From Metaphire vulgaris (taxonomy: Eukaryota; Annelida; Clitellata; Crassiclitellata; Megascolecidae): DNA of 64,000 nt. Position numbers and translations under genes: made by a program. Position 1 is the stretch's first letter. The number at the start of each line of letters is the position of its first letter. The notes beneath the pieces are model-generated. The model did not search any database, was not told the DNA's origin, and was given only the letters and a program-made list of their open reading frames with translations. Location of the stretch: contig CM030865.1 of the NCBI GenBank assembly GCA_018105865.1, positions 1,412,216 to 1,476,215 of the forward strand, given 5' to 3'. Below, piece by piece: positions 21,837 through 32,805 of this stretch.

Positions 21837-24487
21837 GTAGACAATTTATATAGCACAATAAGCATGGCAAAATGGCCAAAGACATGAGCGCTTTACAATA
21901 CTACGTAGGCCTATACCCAATTGTGAATAGGTGAGTCTTAAGATTACTTAGGAAAAGTCCAAGAGAGTCAGGGTTTGTAACATAATGTTATGGGGGATTT
22001 CCCAAAACCACAAAATCCCCCATAAATCCCAGGACGGACACGAATTTTTGCAATGAACTGTGTCTCTTCCCCTCCACCCAAGTCACTTCCCCCCACCCCA
22101 AGGACCTGGAGTGTGGATAAAACACTGGCGCGTCTTGTTCTTGATTTTGGGTAAAAGTTTTTGGTCTGTTGTTGTCTCACTGTTTGTCTTGTTGTTTGTC
22201 GTTGTCGTTGTCAGCTCCGGTCAGTCTGGATTCTGTTACCAGCTTTTTCTGGAAAGCGACGAAAAGATTAAATTGCCGACGACACAGCAGCTGCTTAGCC
22301 TCTCGCTCTTTCAATCCGACATTAAACTCCTCGAGGTGACACTTTGATTACATCACTGCTTACAATTACCAACAGGGTGGCGCAAAAAAACCGGACTAGT
22401 TGCATTTAGGTTTGCATTTAATATAGTCCGTTTTTTTGCGCCACCCTGTATTTTATCATCGTCAAAGTGTGTGTGTAATCACGTAATGTAGTGTAAGATA
22501 ATATTTTTATAGCACCTCTTCTGAAGAATCACTCAAAGTGGTCCCGCTGTGATTGCTGCATATAGATAAAGAGATTTTAAGTTATATTAGAAGGAGTGCC
22601 ATGGAATCATAGAGTGTTTGTGTGTGTTGATTTGTTAGGCATTACTGCATTGCTATAGTTGGTTATGACATCACATCCCAATTAAGTGATTGTTTTATTG
22701 GCGCAAACGTGTTGTTTCATGTTGTTCAGGTACCCCGCTGTCTAATCCTTCAAATGCCGAGATTCGGTCGGGACTATCAGATGTACGGGCGTATCGTTCC
22801 GAGTCTGACGCTAGACATAACCAACATGTTGGAGCACGGTAGGGAACCAGTGCAGATTTATTCGATTCGCTGACTCGTAGAAGGGGAGTTTCAGCTCGTT
22901 ATTAACTTATTTGACTGATTAAATCTTTGAAAATTCCTTTCCCGTTTGTTTTTCAGATCCTCAGCCTTGCTGCTTCTGCGGTAAACTCGCGTCCTCCGAA
23001 TGTCGAGACTGTTTCCTCGAATTTGGAAAAGGATGCGACCGAGCGTACTTCTGCAAGACCTGCATTACGATGGTATGTGTACGTTCGTACGCCAACATTA
23101 TCGACAAGAAGCTACTTGAATCTCCCATCTCCAGTGGAGGCTCCACAGGGGGGCCCGTGTCCCCCTATTGAGTGCCTGGCCTTCAGTGCCCCGTGTTGGG
23201 ACCCTATACTTAATACTATGTACCTAACAACAAATGGTTGGCCCCCATGATTAGAAGTTGCCACCCCAAAGGCCCCTCCCCCACTTGCCAAATCTTGGAG
23301 CCGCCACTGCCCATCTCGGAATAGTTTTTACCAGTGTCTTAGAAAGAAATGTGCGACGAGGAACTTACTTACTTACTTACCTACCTACCGCAGTAGTTAA
23401 ATGGTTGGCACTGATTTCTATTGAGATTGTAATTTCATTGGATTAACTTTTGAGCTATATAATCTCTTGTTTTGTTCATTCCACGTTGTTCAGAGTCATT
23501 CTCCGACCATGCGCATGGGTCATCGACCGAAGGACATCCCCGTTTATCCCGAATCGGTCGAATTTTACGGCCGGCCGAACGCGCCGGAAATCCGGTCAGA
23601 AATCCTCGAACTCTTCGCCGTCATCTGCATCAAGACCAGTCACTACATCAGCTTTTCGAAATGCGGTTCGAATCCCGAAGCGCCGTGGGTTTTCTTCGAC
23701 AGCATGGCCGATCGGATAGGTAACTCTTCTTATTCTTCTCTGTTCCTCCGTGTTTTACCTCACAGCTTAAGGCTGCTCCTCAATTTACCACCGCCCTCTA
23801 GCGAGTAAGGCTGTAAGGCTGACTCAACCTTAGGGCTCCTGTGGGAATTGAACCCGTGACCTTCTGCTCCATCGTCCAGTATTGTTACCACTCTGCTAAC
23901 TTCCAGCCCAGTCAAACGTGAACATCAGTCTCACTTTATTGACTGGTTCCATGTCATTACCTGGATTATCCTCTTCAGTTTTCTTGAAACAGGTTCCAAT
24001 GCCATTACCTGTTATCCTCTTCAGTTGCTTGACACTTTATGTATATTATATTTTATGTGGAAATCAATATAATAAATAATAAACATGACAGAATATAAGA
24101 TTTTAATAATAATAATAATATCAAATCAAGTATAATCAACTTAATCCTTATTAACTGATTTAACTCTAACTAATCTATATGGATTTTATTTACATTTATA
24201 TTAAGAAATTTAATAAATAAAGGACACTAATAAAAGTTTTCTGTATATTTTCCTTTTGTAAAGTTCCGGTGAATATTTCTGTTTTTTTTCTCTCAGGGCA
24301 ACAGTACGGCCACAACATTCCCCAGCTGGAAATCTGCCCCGAACTACCGAATTTTTTGAAGGACGAAAACCGGTTCGAGATAATGAAATGCACGGACGAC
24401 AAGAACCTTCCCGATCGTATGCGACGTCTGCTCTGCGACGGATACATCTGCCTGTACCAGTCTCCGAGCCTGGAACCCTACCAATAA
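14722..24487 (+). CDS. CYLD: CYLD, K63/M1-linkage ubiquitin carboxyl-terminal hydrolase
   Basis: Fourteen coding exons: 14722-15219, 15426-15833, 16878-17037, 17795-18091, 18999-19438, 19806-19962, 20281-20605, 21150-21241, 21551-21617, 22215-22335, 22730-22838, 22957-23072, 23494-23719, 24297-24487. All phases agree and give 1068 residues (human 956). Three CAP-Gly domains are visible: one split across exons 1-2, one across 2-3 (VRWIG) and one across 5-6 (CTDGTF). The USP fold carries catalytic Cys713 (GHHNSCYLD), His980 (TSHY) and Asp999 (FFDSMAD). A Cys-rich B-box-like insert lies in exon 12, and the protein ends in CLYQSP. CYLD removes K63- and M1-linked ubiquitin from NF-kB and JNK pathway adaptors. 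The start was chosen because the exon opens at an acceptor (14712-14713), and ATG 14722 has A at -3 and G at +4. An in-frame ATG at 14659 lies upstream of that acceptor. The exon 8 donor (GTTGAC) and exon 3 end are the weaker junctions. Confidence 0.95.
15990..16760. repeat. Simple repeats in CYLD intron 2
   Basis: Diverged (GATA)n and TTATTATAGATAGATAAA repeats lie at 16005-16110. A (GTT)n run lies at 16393-16426, (CAAT)n at 16503-16565 and (ATC)n at 16630-16690. No exon lies between 15834 and 16877. Confidence 0.85.
17175..17645. repeat. Polypurine tract (GGAGA/GGAAATGAA)n
   Basis: About 470 bases in CYLD intron 3 are almost pure A and G on the + strand, built from degenerate GGAGAGGGAAATGAAG units. 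An open frame on the opposite strand is a by-product of this composition. Confidence 0.9.
18229..18498 (+). repeat. 17-bp minisatellite in CYLD intron 4
   Basis: About sixteen head-to-tail copies of TATTCAGTGCATTGTAC occur with only one or two changes (C for T near 18371, T for G near 18493). Because 17 is not a multiple of three, all three frames stay open and give repetitive pseudo-ORFs. Confidence 0.97.
18711..18842. mobile_element. PIF/Harbinger-like MITE, CATCCATATAGTACG ends, copy 1
   Basis: The inverted ends are GGACTCATCCATATAGTACG and GTACTATATGGATGGACCC, and TTA flanks both sides. Further copies lie at 30291, 51258, 61611 and 62684, most with matching 3-bp flanks. The 3-bp duplication is typical of PIF/Harbinger. 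Confidence 0.75.
18902..18982. mobile_element. piggyBac-like mini-MITE, copy 1
   Basis: TTAA flanks a 73-bp insert with ends CCCCTTAACTGGG and CCCAGTTAAGGGG. TTAA duplication with CCC ends is the piggyBac signature. The element ends 16 bases before CYLD exon 5 (18999), so it sits inside the acceptor region. The copy at 35286 is a near-identical inverted match. Confidence 0.82.
19571..19647. mobile_element. Tc1/mariner-like palindromic MITE, copy 1
   Basis: The inverted ends CAGGGTGGCGCAAAAA and TTTTTGCGCCACCCTG are bordered by TA. The interior GTAGGTTTGCATTTAATATAG recurs in copies at 22374, 52349 and 55857. It is about 80 bp long and non-coding, and lies in CYLD intron 5. Confidence 0.8.
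20620..20800. mobile_element. CAGTGTTTAATC-type MITE, left-truncated
   Basis: The right half, ending GGCCTAGATTAAACCCTG, matches the intact copy at 25184-25347. The left end is missing next to CYLD exon 7 (ends 20605). It lies in CYLD intron 7. Confidence 0.65.
21786..21900. repeat. (ATT)n run with LINE-tail sequence
   Basis: (ATT)n at 21786-21834 adjoins GACAATTTATATAGCACAAT and GCGCTTTACAATACTACG. This is the reverse of the LINE 3' end seen at 53250-53345. It is read as a truncated LINE 3' end whose tail expanded. Confidence 0.6.
22374..22450. mobile_element. Tc1/mariner-like palindromic MITE, copy 2
   Basis: The ends are CAGGGTGGCGCAAAAA and TTTTTGCGCCACCCTG, with TA on the right side. 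It lies 38 bases after CYLD exon 10. Confidence 0.8.
23132..23309. mobile_element. hAT-like MITE, CAGTGGCGGCTC family, copy 5
   Basis: The ends are CAGTGGAGGCTCC and GAGCCGCCACTG, with perfect 8-bp repeats CCCATCTC (23124-23131 and 23310-23317). It lies in CYLD intron 12. Confidence 0.88.
23765..23912 (-). mobile_element. tRNA-derived SINE fragment
   Basis: The reverse strand reads TTAGCAGAGTGGTAACA (A-box region) followed by GGTCACGGGTTCAATTCCC (B box). The spacing is tRNA-like, but without a complete cloverleaf. It lies in CYLD intron 13. Confidence 0.6.
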
Positions 24488-25183
24488 CATAGAAGCAATC
24501 GCTGTTGCTCATTTCGAAGCAGTTGTATGGATGTACGCATTGTTACATTGGCCTAGATTTCTCTGTGTAATCTGCATCTTAGTTGTTGTTGTTGTTATTG
24601 TTGTTGTTGTGCGATCTTAGAATTTAAGGAGTAAGCGAAGTTATTGACTACACAGTTTTGGTGACTGTACATGCGTACGGTCGAGTTTTATGGACGCTTA
24701 TTCTGTACAGAACAAAAATGGCTGGTTTATTTCTCGAGATCTCACAATTTCATGGTATCTATGTTGAGAACGTGCATGTTGCAGATCTAGGCAAGGCTTT
24801 GATCATATTGATCGTGGTTGTTGTTGATTGTACAAATGCATAAGAAGTAAGTGATTATTAAATTCGTTGCGCTGCTGTTGAATTCACCGTTAACTTCGGT
24901 TTTCTTGTATTATGCGCGAGTTTTTATAGTGTGAGGTATTTTGTCAGCATCAGCTCGATATCTCGTAGCAGACTTATTTCACAGTTGCCACGCAAAGTTT
25001 TGTTTATATTTTCACGACGCTGTCAAAAAGATGCGATGGCCAGTTTGTGTAGCATAATTTGTTTGGTTTTCGGTTGAAAATAGTGAAAGTCTGAGAACAG
25101 TTTCCAGTTTGGTATTGGGTTGTTTATCTGTTTGGCACGCTATGTTCTTTAAGACATATCGTGCTCTGACGAGGGGTTGGTTA
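24488..25183. other. CYLD 3' flank
   Basis: This is presumed 3' UTR and intergenic DNA with a (GTT)n run at 24582-24610. No further coding exon is seen. Confidence 0.5.
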
Positions 25184-25347
25184 CAGTGTTTAATCTAGAC
25201 TCTGGGGGGGGGGAACTGACAAGACCGGGGGAAGTCAGCTAGGGGCTGCTGTTAGTTGATGTAGTATGCCAACATTTTCGGGGGGAATTTGAAATTTCAG
25301 GGGGGGGACAATTTCCCCCTCCCCGAAACGGCCTAGATTAAACCCTG
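25184..25347. mobile_element. CAGTGTTTAATC-type MITE, intact copy
   Basis: The ends CAGTGTTTAATCTAGAC and GGCCTAGATTAAACCCTG are inverted repeats around a G-rich left half and C-rich right half. The flanks are perfect 8-bp repeats GTTGGTTA (25176-25183 and 25348-25355), so the family is hAT-like. Confidence 0.85.
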
Positions 25348-25952
25348 GTTGGTTATCTTTTAAATATACTTGTATGCACAATTTTATTTAGAGGTTTGGA
25401 CAGTCAGTTAATGGGGCATAGCCGAGATTCTAGAATATGAGGGTGTCATATTTAGTCCAACTATGGGAATTAAGGAAGCTTTTTGAGCCCCCCCACAGTG
25501 GGATGTAGAAACCTTTTGGTTATACAGTATACACTGTCCCTGTAGTAGGGGTTAAACCATGGGTTGCACTACATACTTTAAAGGCTAATTAATTGTGAAA
25601 CAGGAGTGAGCAATTCATTAGTAAAGTCAGTCTAACATTTTCCAATTACCAGAAGTCTGAAATTTTGCAAATTCATTAAATTTATTCACAAACCTAAATT
25701 ATAAAATTCTTACGTGATACCTCTGTGCAATGTCATGATTAACATATAAATTAACTCTAATAATACATTTCCATTAGGCCTACTGAAGGCGAAAAAGTCA
25801 AAATATGTTTTATCGGCTATTTCTAAATTACGACATCTATGGTCGGGTGGTTTCAATCGCCACAATAATTCTATGGATTCCAGCGTCCCTGTGTTGCTAA
25901 ATATAGTAGTCATTTTAGTCTGTGGTTCTATGCTAAATCTGTCTCGGTGGCA

Positions 25953-27372
25953 TTACTCGGCGGGTAGCAGAGTGTTGATTTCGATCGGGAGAGTTGCGCC
26001 GATGTTGGTGAAGAGACCTCGCAGTATTGTCAGCTCCTTCTCGAGCGAGTCAACTCGTGCCTGCAACCGATCGTTCTCGGCGACGAGCAGGTCGGCTCTC
26101 TCTTCGGTCTCCTGCTGCTTCTGGCGCGCCTTCTCGCGGCTCTTGCGTACCGAGATGTTGTTCAATTCGCGCTTCTTCTTATACTCCTCGGTGTCCGGGT
26201 CCAGATTTGGGCGCGACCTCTTTCGACCCTTAGTCGAAGAAGAAGGTGAAGATTTTGCAACGTTCCTGTCTCTGCCTTTTGATGATGTCACTTTGGCATC
26301 GCAGAGAAAGGTGTCGGGGACTGTTGATGGAATCAAAATTTCCTGCAGCACCTAATTAAAAATAATTAACATATAATTAGATTTAATGCAAGGAATATAT
26401 TTCTTTGTTCAGTTCAATCCAGCAACCAACTAGTCACATTGATTATAATTTGCTTTTATAATGGCGTGTGTAAAGCCAGGAAATGTGTTTTATCTACCTA
26501 GGCCCCATCACAAGCTTTACTACGGCCAAATAATATAATAGAACTGCATTTTACTTTGTTCAAATGTTGATCCTGTTTTTAAAATCCCACTTAAAGTGTC
26601 ACTAGATTGCGGTTGACTAATCAAATCTGAGATTTTAAATCAAATATCAGTTTTTCACAGGACGGATTTCACATCAGTTTCTGTTTGGCATGATCACAGA
26701 GTAGTTATGTATTGTAAAATCAACAATGAGTTTTAGAATGTTGCCAACCTGCTTCTTCTCTTTTCTGACAACGGTCTCAACACATTCGCTCGCTGCGGTT
26801 AGATCCAGATGATCCGGTGCGATCGTCGTCCTCGTCAGCCAGTCCACCGTGTCCGGATAACAGCTCCGGTCGGAATCCGTCACTTCTTCCGCGGAACCAC
26901 TTCCAACGAGCTCCAGAAGAAGCTCAAACTTCTCCTCCTCCGAAGAATCCAAGTTTCCAGCTGGACACTTCAACTCCTCGAAATCCTCCGCAGTTACAGA
27001 CAGGCGGAAATCCTCGGTCGACACCTGAGGGAAGTCCAACAACCAGTCTTCGCCAAGAAACAGTTTCCTGTCCTCGAGTCCCGGAGACAGTCGAGCCACG
27101 GACGGACTTAGGACCGTGAAGTCCTCCCCCTCAGACACGTCCGGCAACTGATCCTTCGACATTTTGTCCATTGTGAACATTTCTATTAGCGGAAATGGCG
27201 ACTTTAGTGGCATTTCGATCGGATTTTCGTTGAGACATGATGGCGTCGAAGGCAAGATTAGATCGCTAAAGCTAAACGACGTGAACTCCTCTTCGCTGTA
27301 ACTGCACAGTTTGTCAATCGAATTCTCACAAATCAAACTCAAATCGTAGAAACTTTGACGCGCGTTGAACAT
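25953..27372 (-). CDS. C/EBP-type bZIP transcription factor
   Basis: Two exons (27372-26749 and 26351-25953) join in phase 0 for 340 residues. The C-terminal exon carries a basic region with the C/EBP signature NNISVRKSREKAR. A leucine zipper follows (AENDRLQ, ELTILRGLF). C/EBP factors bind TTGCGCAA palindromes as dimers and control stress, metabolic and inflammatory genes. The N-terminal exon is acidic, with hydrophobic patches such as FTSFSFSDLIL and EDWLLDF that look like activation domains. ATG 27372 is the first in-frame ATG after an upstream stop, although its context is weak. The frame is open back to 27519 without another ATG. The exon 1 donor (GTTGGC) is non-consensus. ATF4 was considered, but the basic region and LRxLF end fit C/EBP better. 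Confidence 0.87.
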
Positions 27373-27455
27373 AGGCTCGCCCGAAAAGGCTTCGGAAACG
27401 AAAATTTTGCGACTTTGATCGCAATTTTCTCTTGAAATTTTCGTTACACTATTAC

Positions 27456-27488
27456 TCAGCAAAAAATATGCGTAGCCGGCAGTCGCAT
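27456..27488 (-). promoter_or_regulatory. Short upstream ORF in the C/EBP leader
   Basis: An ATG at 27488 opens a ten-codon frame that ends at TGA 27456, 84 bases before the main ATG. Small upstream frames control translation and isoform choice in vertebrate C/EBP-alpha and -beta mRNAs, so a similar role is plausible. It depends on transcription starting upstream of 27488. Confidence 0.4.
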
Positions 27489-27739
27489 GCCTTTTATTAA
27501 ACTCCTCTAACCAATGCACCGCTCAGTGATATCAAACCTCCCGTCAAACAAACTGGCACTGCACCACAAATCCACGAAATTCTTCACTTCAGTACAAAGA
27601 CACCTTACGGATAACTATATCCTAAAATAAATTTATATTAAATACGAAAATATTGCACTGAAAATACACTTAGGATATCAGAACTATTTTTTCTCTCGGC
27701 GCAATATAACTGCTGCTAAGGGTGGCCTGCGTCGCTAAT

Positions 27740-27830
27740 TGCATATATTTTTAGCACGAACGTCATTCGAGAATTACGTGATTGGCTAGACTATAAATAG
27801 ATGTTGGTTGCGCAATGTCCCCAGCTTGAG
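27740..27830 (-). promoter_or_regulatory. C/EBP gene promoter region with a C/EBP site
   Basis: GTTGCGCAAT at 27807-27816 fits the C/EBP consensus RTTGCGYAAY exactly. On the gene's strand it is followed by a CCAAT box (AGCCAATCACG, about 27779-27789), a CRE-like ATGACGTTC and an AT-rich AAAAATATATG. The arrangement suggests autoregulation of the gene, which is inferred. Confidence 0.5.
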
Positions 27831-28085
27831 AGTGAGAACGATCAGCACGTGCTTTGGGAGTGATCGGTTACCGCAGCCTTACCTTTTTTGTTGCGCTTTG
27901 TTCGGGCGCTAGGCCTGGGTTGGTTGCGTATAAAACGCATTCAATTGAGAATAATTTATATCCTTTCTGACTAAAGGAAATGTACAGATAATACATTTGC
28001 CATCACCTGTAAAGCCATTTGACAATATGGGGCATTACGATTCAAATCCGGGGCCACCATCAACTGAAGCAAAGTGCATAACTAA

Positions 28086-28380
28086 GGGGTCGTCCATAAA
28101 TGACGTAACGCGATTTTGGCACTTTTTTACCTCCTCCTCTCCCCTACGTAACTCGACGTAACAAAAGTCAGACCCCCCAAAGTATGACGTAACAACGGGC
28201 CGACCCCCTAACCCTTTCCGTCTTCCGAAAAGTCGTGAGTCAGTGACTCGTGACAAACAAAAAAGGTCATTCATCCTTCTATTTTCCCCTCTCCGAATAC
28301 CCTGCCAAGCAAAAAAGTCGTCACCTAAAAATTTTGTGCTGCGTGACGTCACATTTACGGGACACCCTCCCCTCGTCACA
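28086..28380. mobile_element. Inverted-repeat element, GGGGTCGTCCATAAATGACG end
   Basis: TAA precedes the end GGGGTCGTCCATAAATGACG. The far side carries TGACGTCACATTTACGGGAC as an imperfect inverted match. Related ends lie at about 6812-6838 and 34530-34555. It is probably PIF/Harbinger-like, but boundaries are uncertain. Confidence 0.45.
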
Positions 28381-28477
28381 CTTCGTAACAAATATTTGGA
28401 CCACCTCCCCCACCGGTACTTCCAAGTGGAAGGATTCAGTTGATACATAGCCTATATTTTTCAATAATCTATATACA

Positions 28478-28673
28478 CAGTGTTTTATCTAAACTCCAGG
28501 CCTTTGAGGGGGGAATTGAGGCTTTCGGGGGAGGGGGGAATCGACTTGGTTGGAGGGGAAAGGCACAGTTCAATGCAAAATTTGTGCAAGTGCTGGGATT
28601 TTTATTTGGGGAGGGGGATTTTGAGGTTGGGGGGGGGGAATTTTCCCTCCTAACAGGCCTGTATAAAACACTG
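28478..28673. mobile_element. CAGTGTTTAATC-type MITE, copy with G-rich core
   Basis: The ends are CAGTGTTTTATCTA and GTATAAAACACTG. The flanks TATATACA and TATATATA agree at 7 of 8 bases. Confidence 0.65.
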
Positions 28674-29546
28674 TATATATATGTATACGACCCAAATCTG
28701 CTTTCCACAACTCAAAAGTCAAAATTCTCATAAGTTTTATTACAGTCAGAAAACTGGTCGGCAAAATGTCATGCAAACTGCACTAAGATCTAGCAAAGGC
28801 GGTCTCCGTTTTAAAAGCAACTTGGATAAAATGTTCATCTTTCAAAATCAGCATCAACTTTGGCACCTATATGGTACGTTTAGATTGCTAAAAGATTTTG
28901 ACACTGTATTTCAAGGCGATCAGAATCTAAGAGAAAGAACAATTTTTTCCCCCAAGGATCTAAGGAACTCACAAAGCATGGAACATCCTAGACCTAAAAA
29001 CCTACTTTAAAAAAACAACTTCCAGACGATGTCTTAGTTATCAGTGGCACAGCCAGGTTCCAGAATAAGGGCCCAGCCAGATGAGAGGGCCAGGTCAGTA
29101 GCATGCACAGGGGGCCAGCAGGGCGGAGGCCCCAGACACCAACCAACCAGATTTGGGGCGCCAAAATCAGTGTTTATTCTAGGCCTTCTCTGGGGGAGAA
29201 ATCCCCCCCAAAGCTTTAAAATCCCCCAAAATTTTTATATGTTGGCTGGGGGATGGAAATTTCCCTCCCTCAAAAGTGTGGAGACTCAGACCCTGCAAAC
29301 ACTTTTTGTCACTTGGCCAAAATTGACTTGGCGCCTCTCCCCATTCTCTGCACGCCAAAGTGTCTTAAGATGCTAAAGAAAAGAAACCGGAGCATTGTGT
29401 TTCAGTCAATTGTGTTCAAAGCACCAGAAAATGTTAATGCAAGTTAGGCAAACTACACTACAAGTATCAAAACATACTCCTTCACACACACACACACACA
29501 CACACACATTGTGGAGAGGGGAGAGAGGGAGGGGCAGTGGTTGGCC

Positions 29547-30464
29547 TTAGGCTGCAAGGGCGGCCTTGAAGTCCTTGTTGCCTTGTCCTTCTTTGATGAC
29601 GAAGACGGGGATTAAAGGATGCGAAGTTTTGATCAAATAGCTCTAAAACAGAAAACAACAAACATCGATTAATTACCGGTAATAAATAACATTTACAGGC
29701 GAAATTACTGGTTTACGATTTGCTTCAAATTGTAAACGCGCTGCTACAGTTCCTTAGGCAGCCGAATAAAAAAGTAACGCAATAAGGGATTTATGTAGCG
29801 CCTCTCATATTATTATTATTATTCTACTCATAGGTGATTCCGGCTTTAGAGTAGCTGCCATGTTTCAAGTAAGTAAGTAAGTAAGTAAGCAGATAAAATA
29901 TTTGCAGCGATATGGCACCTTCATATTCTGACGCCAATAACTAAGGAACAATATGTCCAAACGTCCATAGCTAAATAAGAAAATAAGTAAGTAAGTAAAT
30001 AAGTAAGTAAGTAAAAGAGACAGTGCTTGTCAGACTGACGTGCGTATCCCAGGCCGTTGCGTTTTTCCTGAATGGTGGCGCCGTTGCCGATCCAAATGAA
30101 GCACAGCTTTCCAGTGTCAACGATGAAAACATCCTTCAAAGTCATCGGAAAAGTTCATGCACCATCAGTACCCCAGCAATGCACGTAATGTAATAAAGCA
30201 TTTACGCAACACCAATAATGTATTAACTTTACAAGATTAATTAGGAAAGGGAAAAGGCAACTATTTTGGCATTTCAGTCGACGTTTAAGGGCTCATCCAT
30301 ATAGTACGTATGCAAAAAGGCATATTTTCAACCAACTCCTCTCCAGCCCCTTGCACACTGTACATAGGCAAAATCTTCTAAATTCAACCCCTCCCCTCAG
30401 TGCATACGTAATATATGGATGGACCCTAATGCAAGATCAATAAGAAAGCTAATCTTCTGTTCTC

Positions 30465-30511
<47 letters not shown>

Positions 30512-31557
30512 ACTATTATTATACGACAACTTACATAGCACAGTAACATGACTGGAGTTGTTGGCACAAAGCAGATTTTAAGTTATTTTAAGATTTAATT
30601 GCGATTATTTAAATTTAAAAATATTATTCTAAAGATGGAACTCACATTGGCATCCAGATCGGAGGCACCGAAGCTTCCAGTTTTCACGACAGTTGACTTG
30701 AGGTGACCACCAGCATCAGAAACCCTGAAATTATCAAAAAACACAATCAAATTATTCATCTTCAAACCACATGGGCCCCGCACATTAGGGAAAGAGGGGC
30801 ACTTGCCCACCCTGAAAAATGCAAATACCAATATTTCAAAGCGAAATGTGAAAACCTTGCTAAAATGTTAATAATATGTGTTCTGCCCCACCTGGAAAAT
30901 TTTTTTGTGGCACAACTGTGACCATTGTGTTTTACCTCTCCTGAAAAAAATTTGTGTGGTTGCCCATGCACTAAAGATATGGCTTTTTTAAAAACCGGCT
31001 GCGAACAACAGCCATTAATCAGTAGCCAACAATTGTTAAAATGGATTTCGTCAACCGTCGGAAATTTACCGGATCAGCGTCTTCTCCACTGGAGCATCCG
31101 GTTGATCAAGGTCATCATCGGGCTCATCTTCACCAGTGAGTGCCTCATAGAAACGGTGCTAAAAGACATTCACTCTGATCGATTACATTTACTTGGATCA
31201 ATTACATGTACTTTGATCGATTACGTTGACTTTGATCGATAACAGTTACTTTAATCGAATGCATTTACTGTGATCGCTTATGTTTACATTGATCGATTGA
31301 GTCTACTTTGATCGATTACGTTTACTCTGGTTGATTATGTTTACTTTGGTAGATTATGTTTACCCGTACTCTGATCGATTACAGTTACTTTGATAGATTA
31401 CACTGACTTACATGTATTTCAATCAATTGTATTTACTTCAATCAATTCAATTTTACAAAGCACAACTACCAGAAACAAAGCTACGAAAAGCCTTTATCTG
31501 ATCAAAAGGCTAGCCACAAATTCTATTCGTCATCATCATCACCACCACCACCGCCGC

Positions 31558-31598
<41 letters not shown>

Positions 31599-32719
31599 CC
31601 CATCATCATCATCATCATCGTCATCATCATCATCATCATCATCATCATGGCTGGGGACCTATATCACGGCTTAATATCTATGGAAGAATAAACCTGGCCA
31701 ATTTGAGGGCAACAGTGACCCTTTGAACCACAAAACCCTGGCAGTAAAAATGTGGGTTCGACTAATAATTCCACAAACACAGCTTGCAAAAGAAATACAG
31801 AAGCGACCGGACGAAGGTTCCACCGACCGTCTTGTCGATTTGTTCTTCCTCGAGCGTATGCGACACCGCTTTGCCTCTTTCCGATTTCAGCGTCACCATG
31901 TAGTGCATGGCCTGGCGAAAAGACAACCTCGAATTAATTGCACGCTGCAAATTCATTACGACGACAAAATAGGCCCCAAGATCCCTTCCGGGGCCTCCAG
32001 TAGAGTGTCAGCCCCAACTCAAACGAACCATCATGCTCACTGGGAACTCGCCCGTACACGAGCACCGTTATACAATACAATGACCTATGCACTAATATCA
32101 AAGCGCTATATAAACCAGTGGCACAGCCAAGATTCAGGAATATGGGGGGGAGGCAGGGACATTTTTGGGGTAAATACGCCTTGACGAGGAAAAAAGCAAC
32201 GTTTGCACATTCTCTTTGATCATACTACCCCCACCCCAATTTCTCAACCATTTTCTCAACAGTTTTGCACAAATCCCACAACTGGTTCCAGGTGGAATGG
32301 GTGGGAGGGGGTGGGCGGTGGGGCCCTTGAGGCTACGCCAGTGATAATATAAAACATAGGTTTAGACCCCTTTAAAGTTAAAAAATTAACATCTGTTCAT
32401 ATAACATACTATGGTTCTTACACAGGCAGCCCCTACTGAACAGGGGCGTAGCAACGGTGGGTATATCGCCATATATACTCCCTAAAAATCTGTATATATA
32501 TATATAATACAGTACATACAGTATATATATATATATAACATATATAATATAATATATATAATAAATAATAATATATATTATACATAACATAAATAACAAA
32601 TTATACCCCCAAACACAAAATTTATACCCCTAAAATCAAATTCCTGGCACACCCCTGTTTCTGAGCCACTCTAAGCCTTATTATTAATATTAATATTAAT
32701 ATTATTATTATTATTATTA

Positions 32720-32805
<86 letters not shown>

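Noticed and set aside
25873..26355. 160-codon + strand frame
   Set aside because: It is antisense to the C/EBP bZIP exon, which has clear family motifs.
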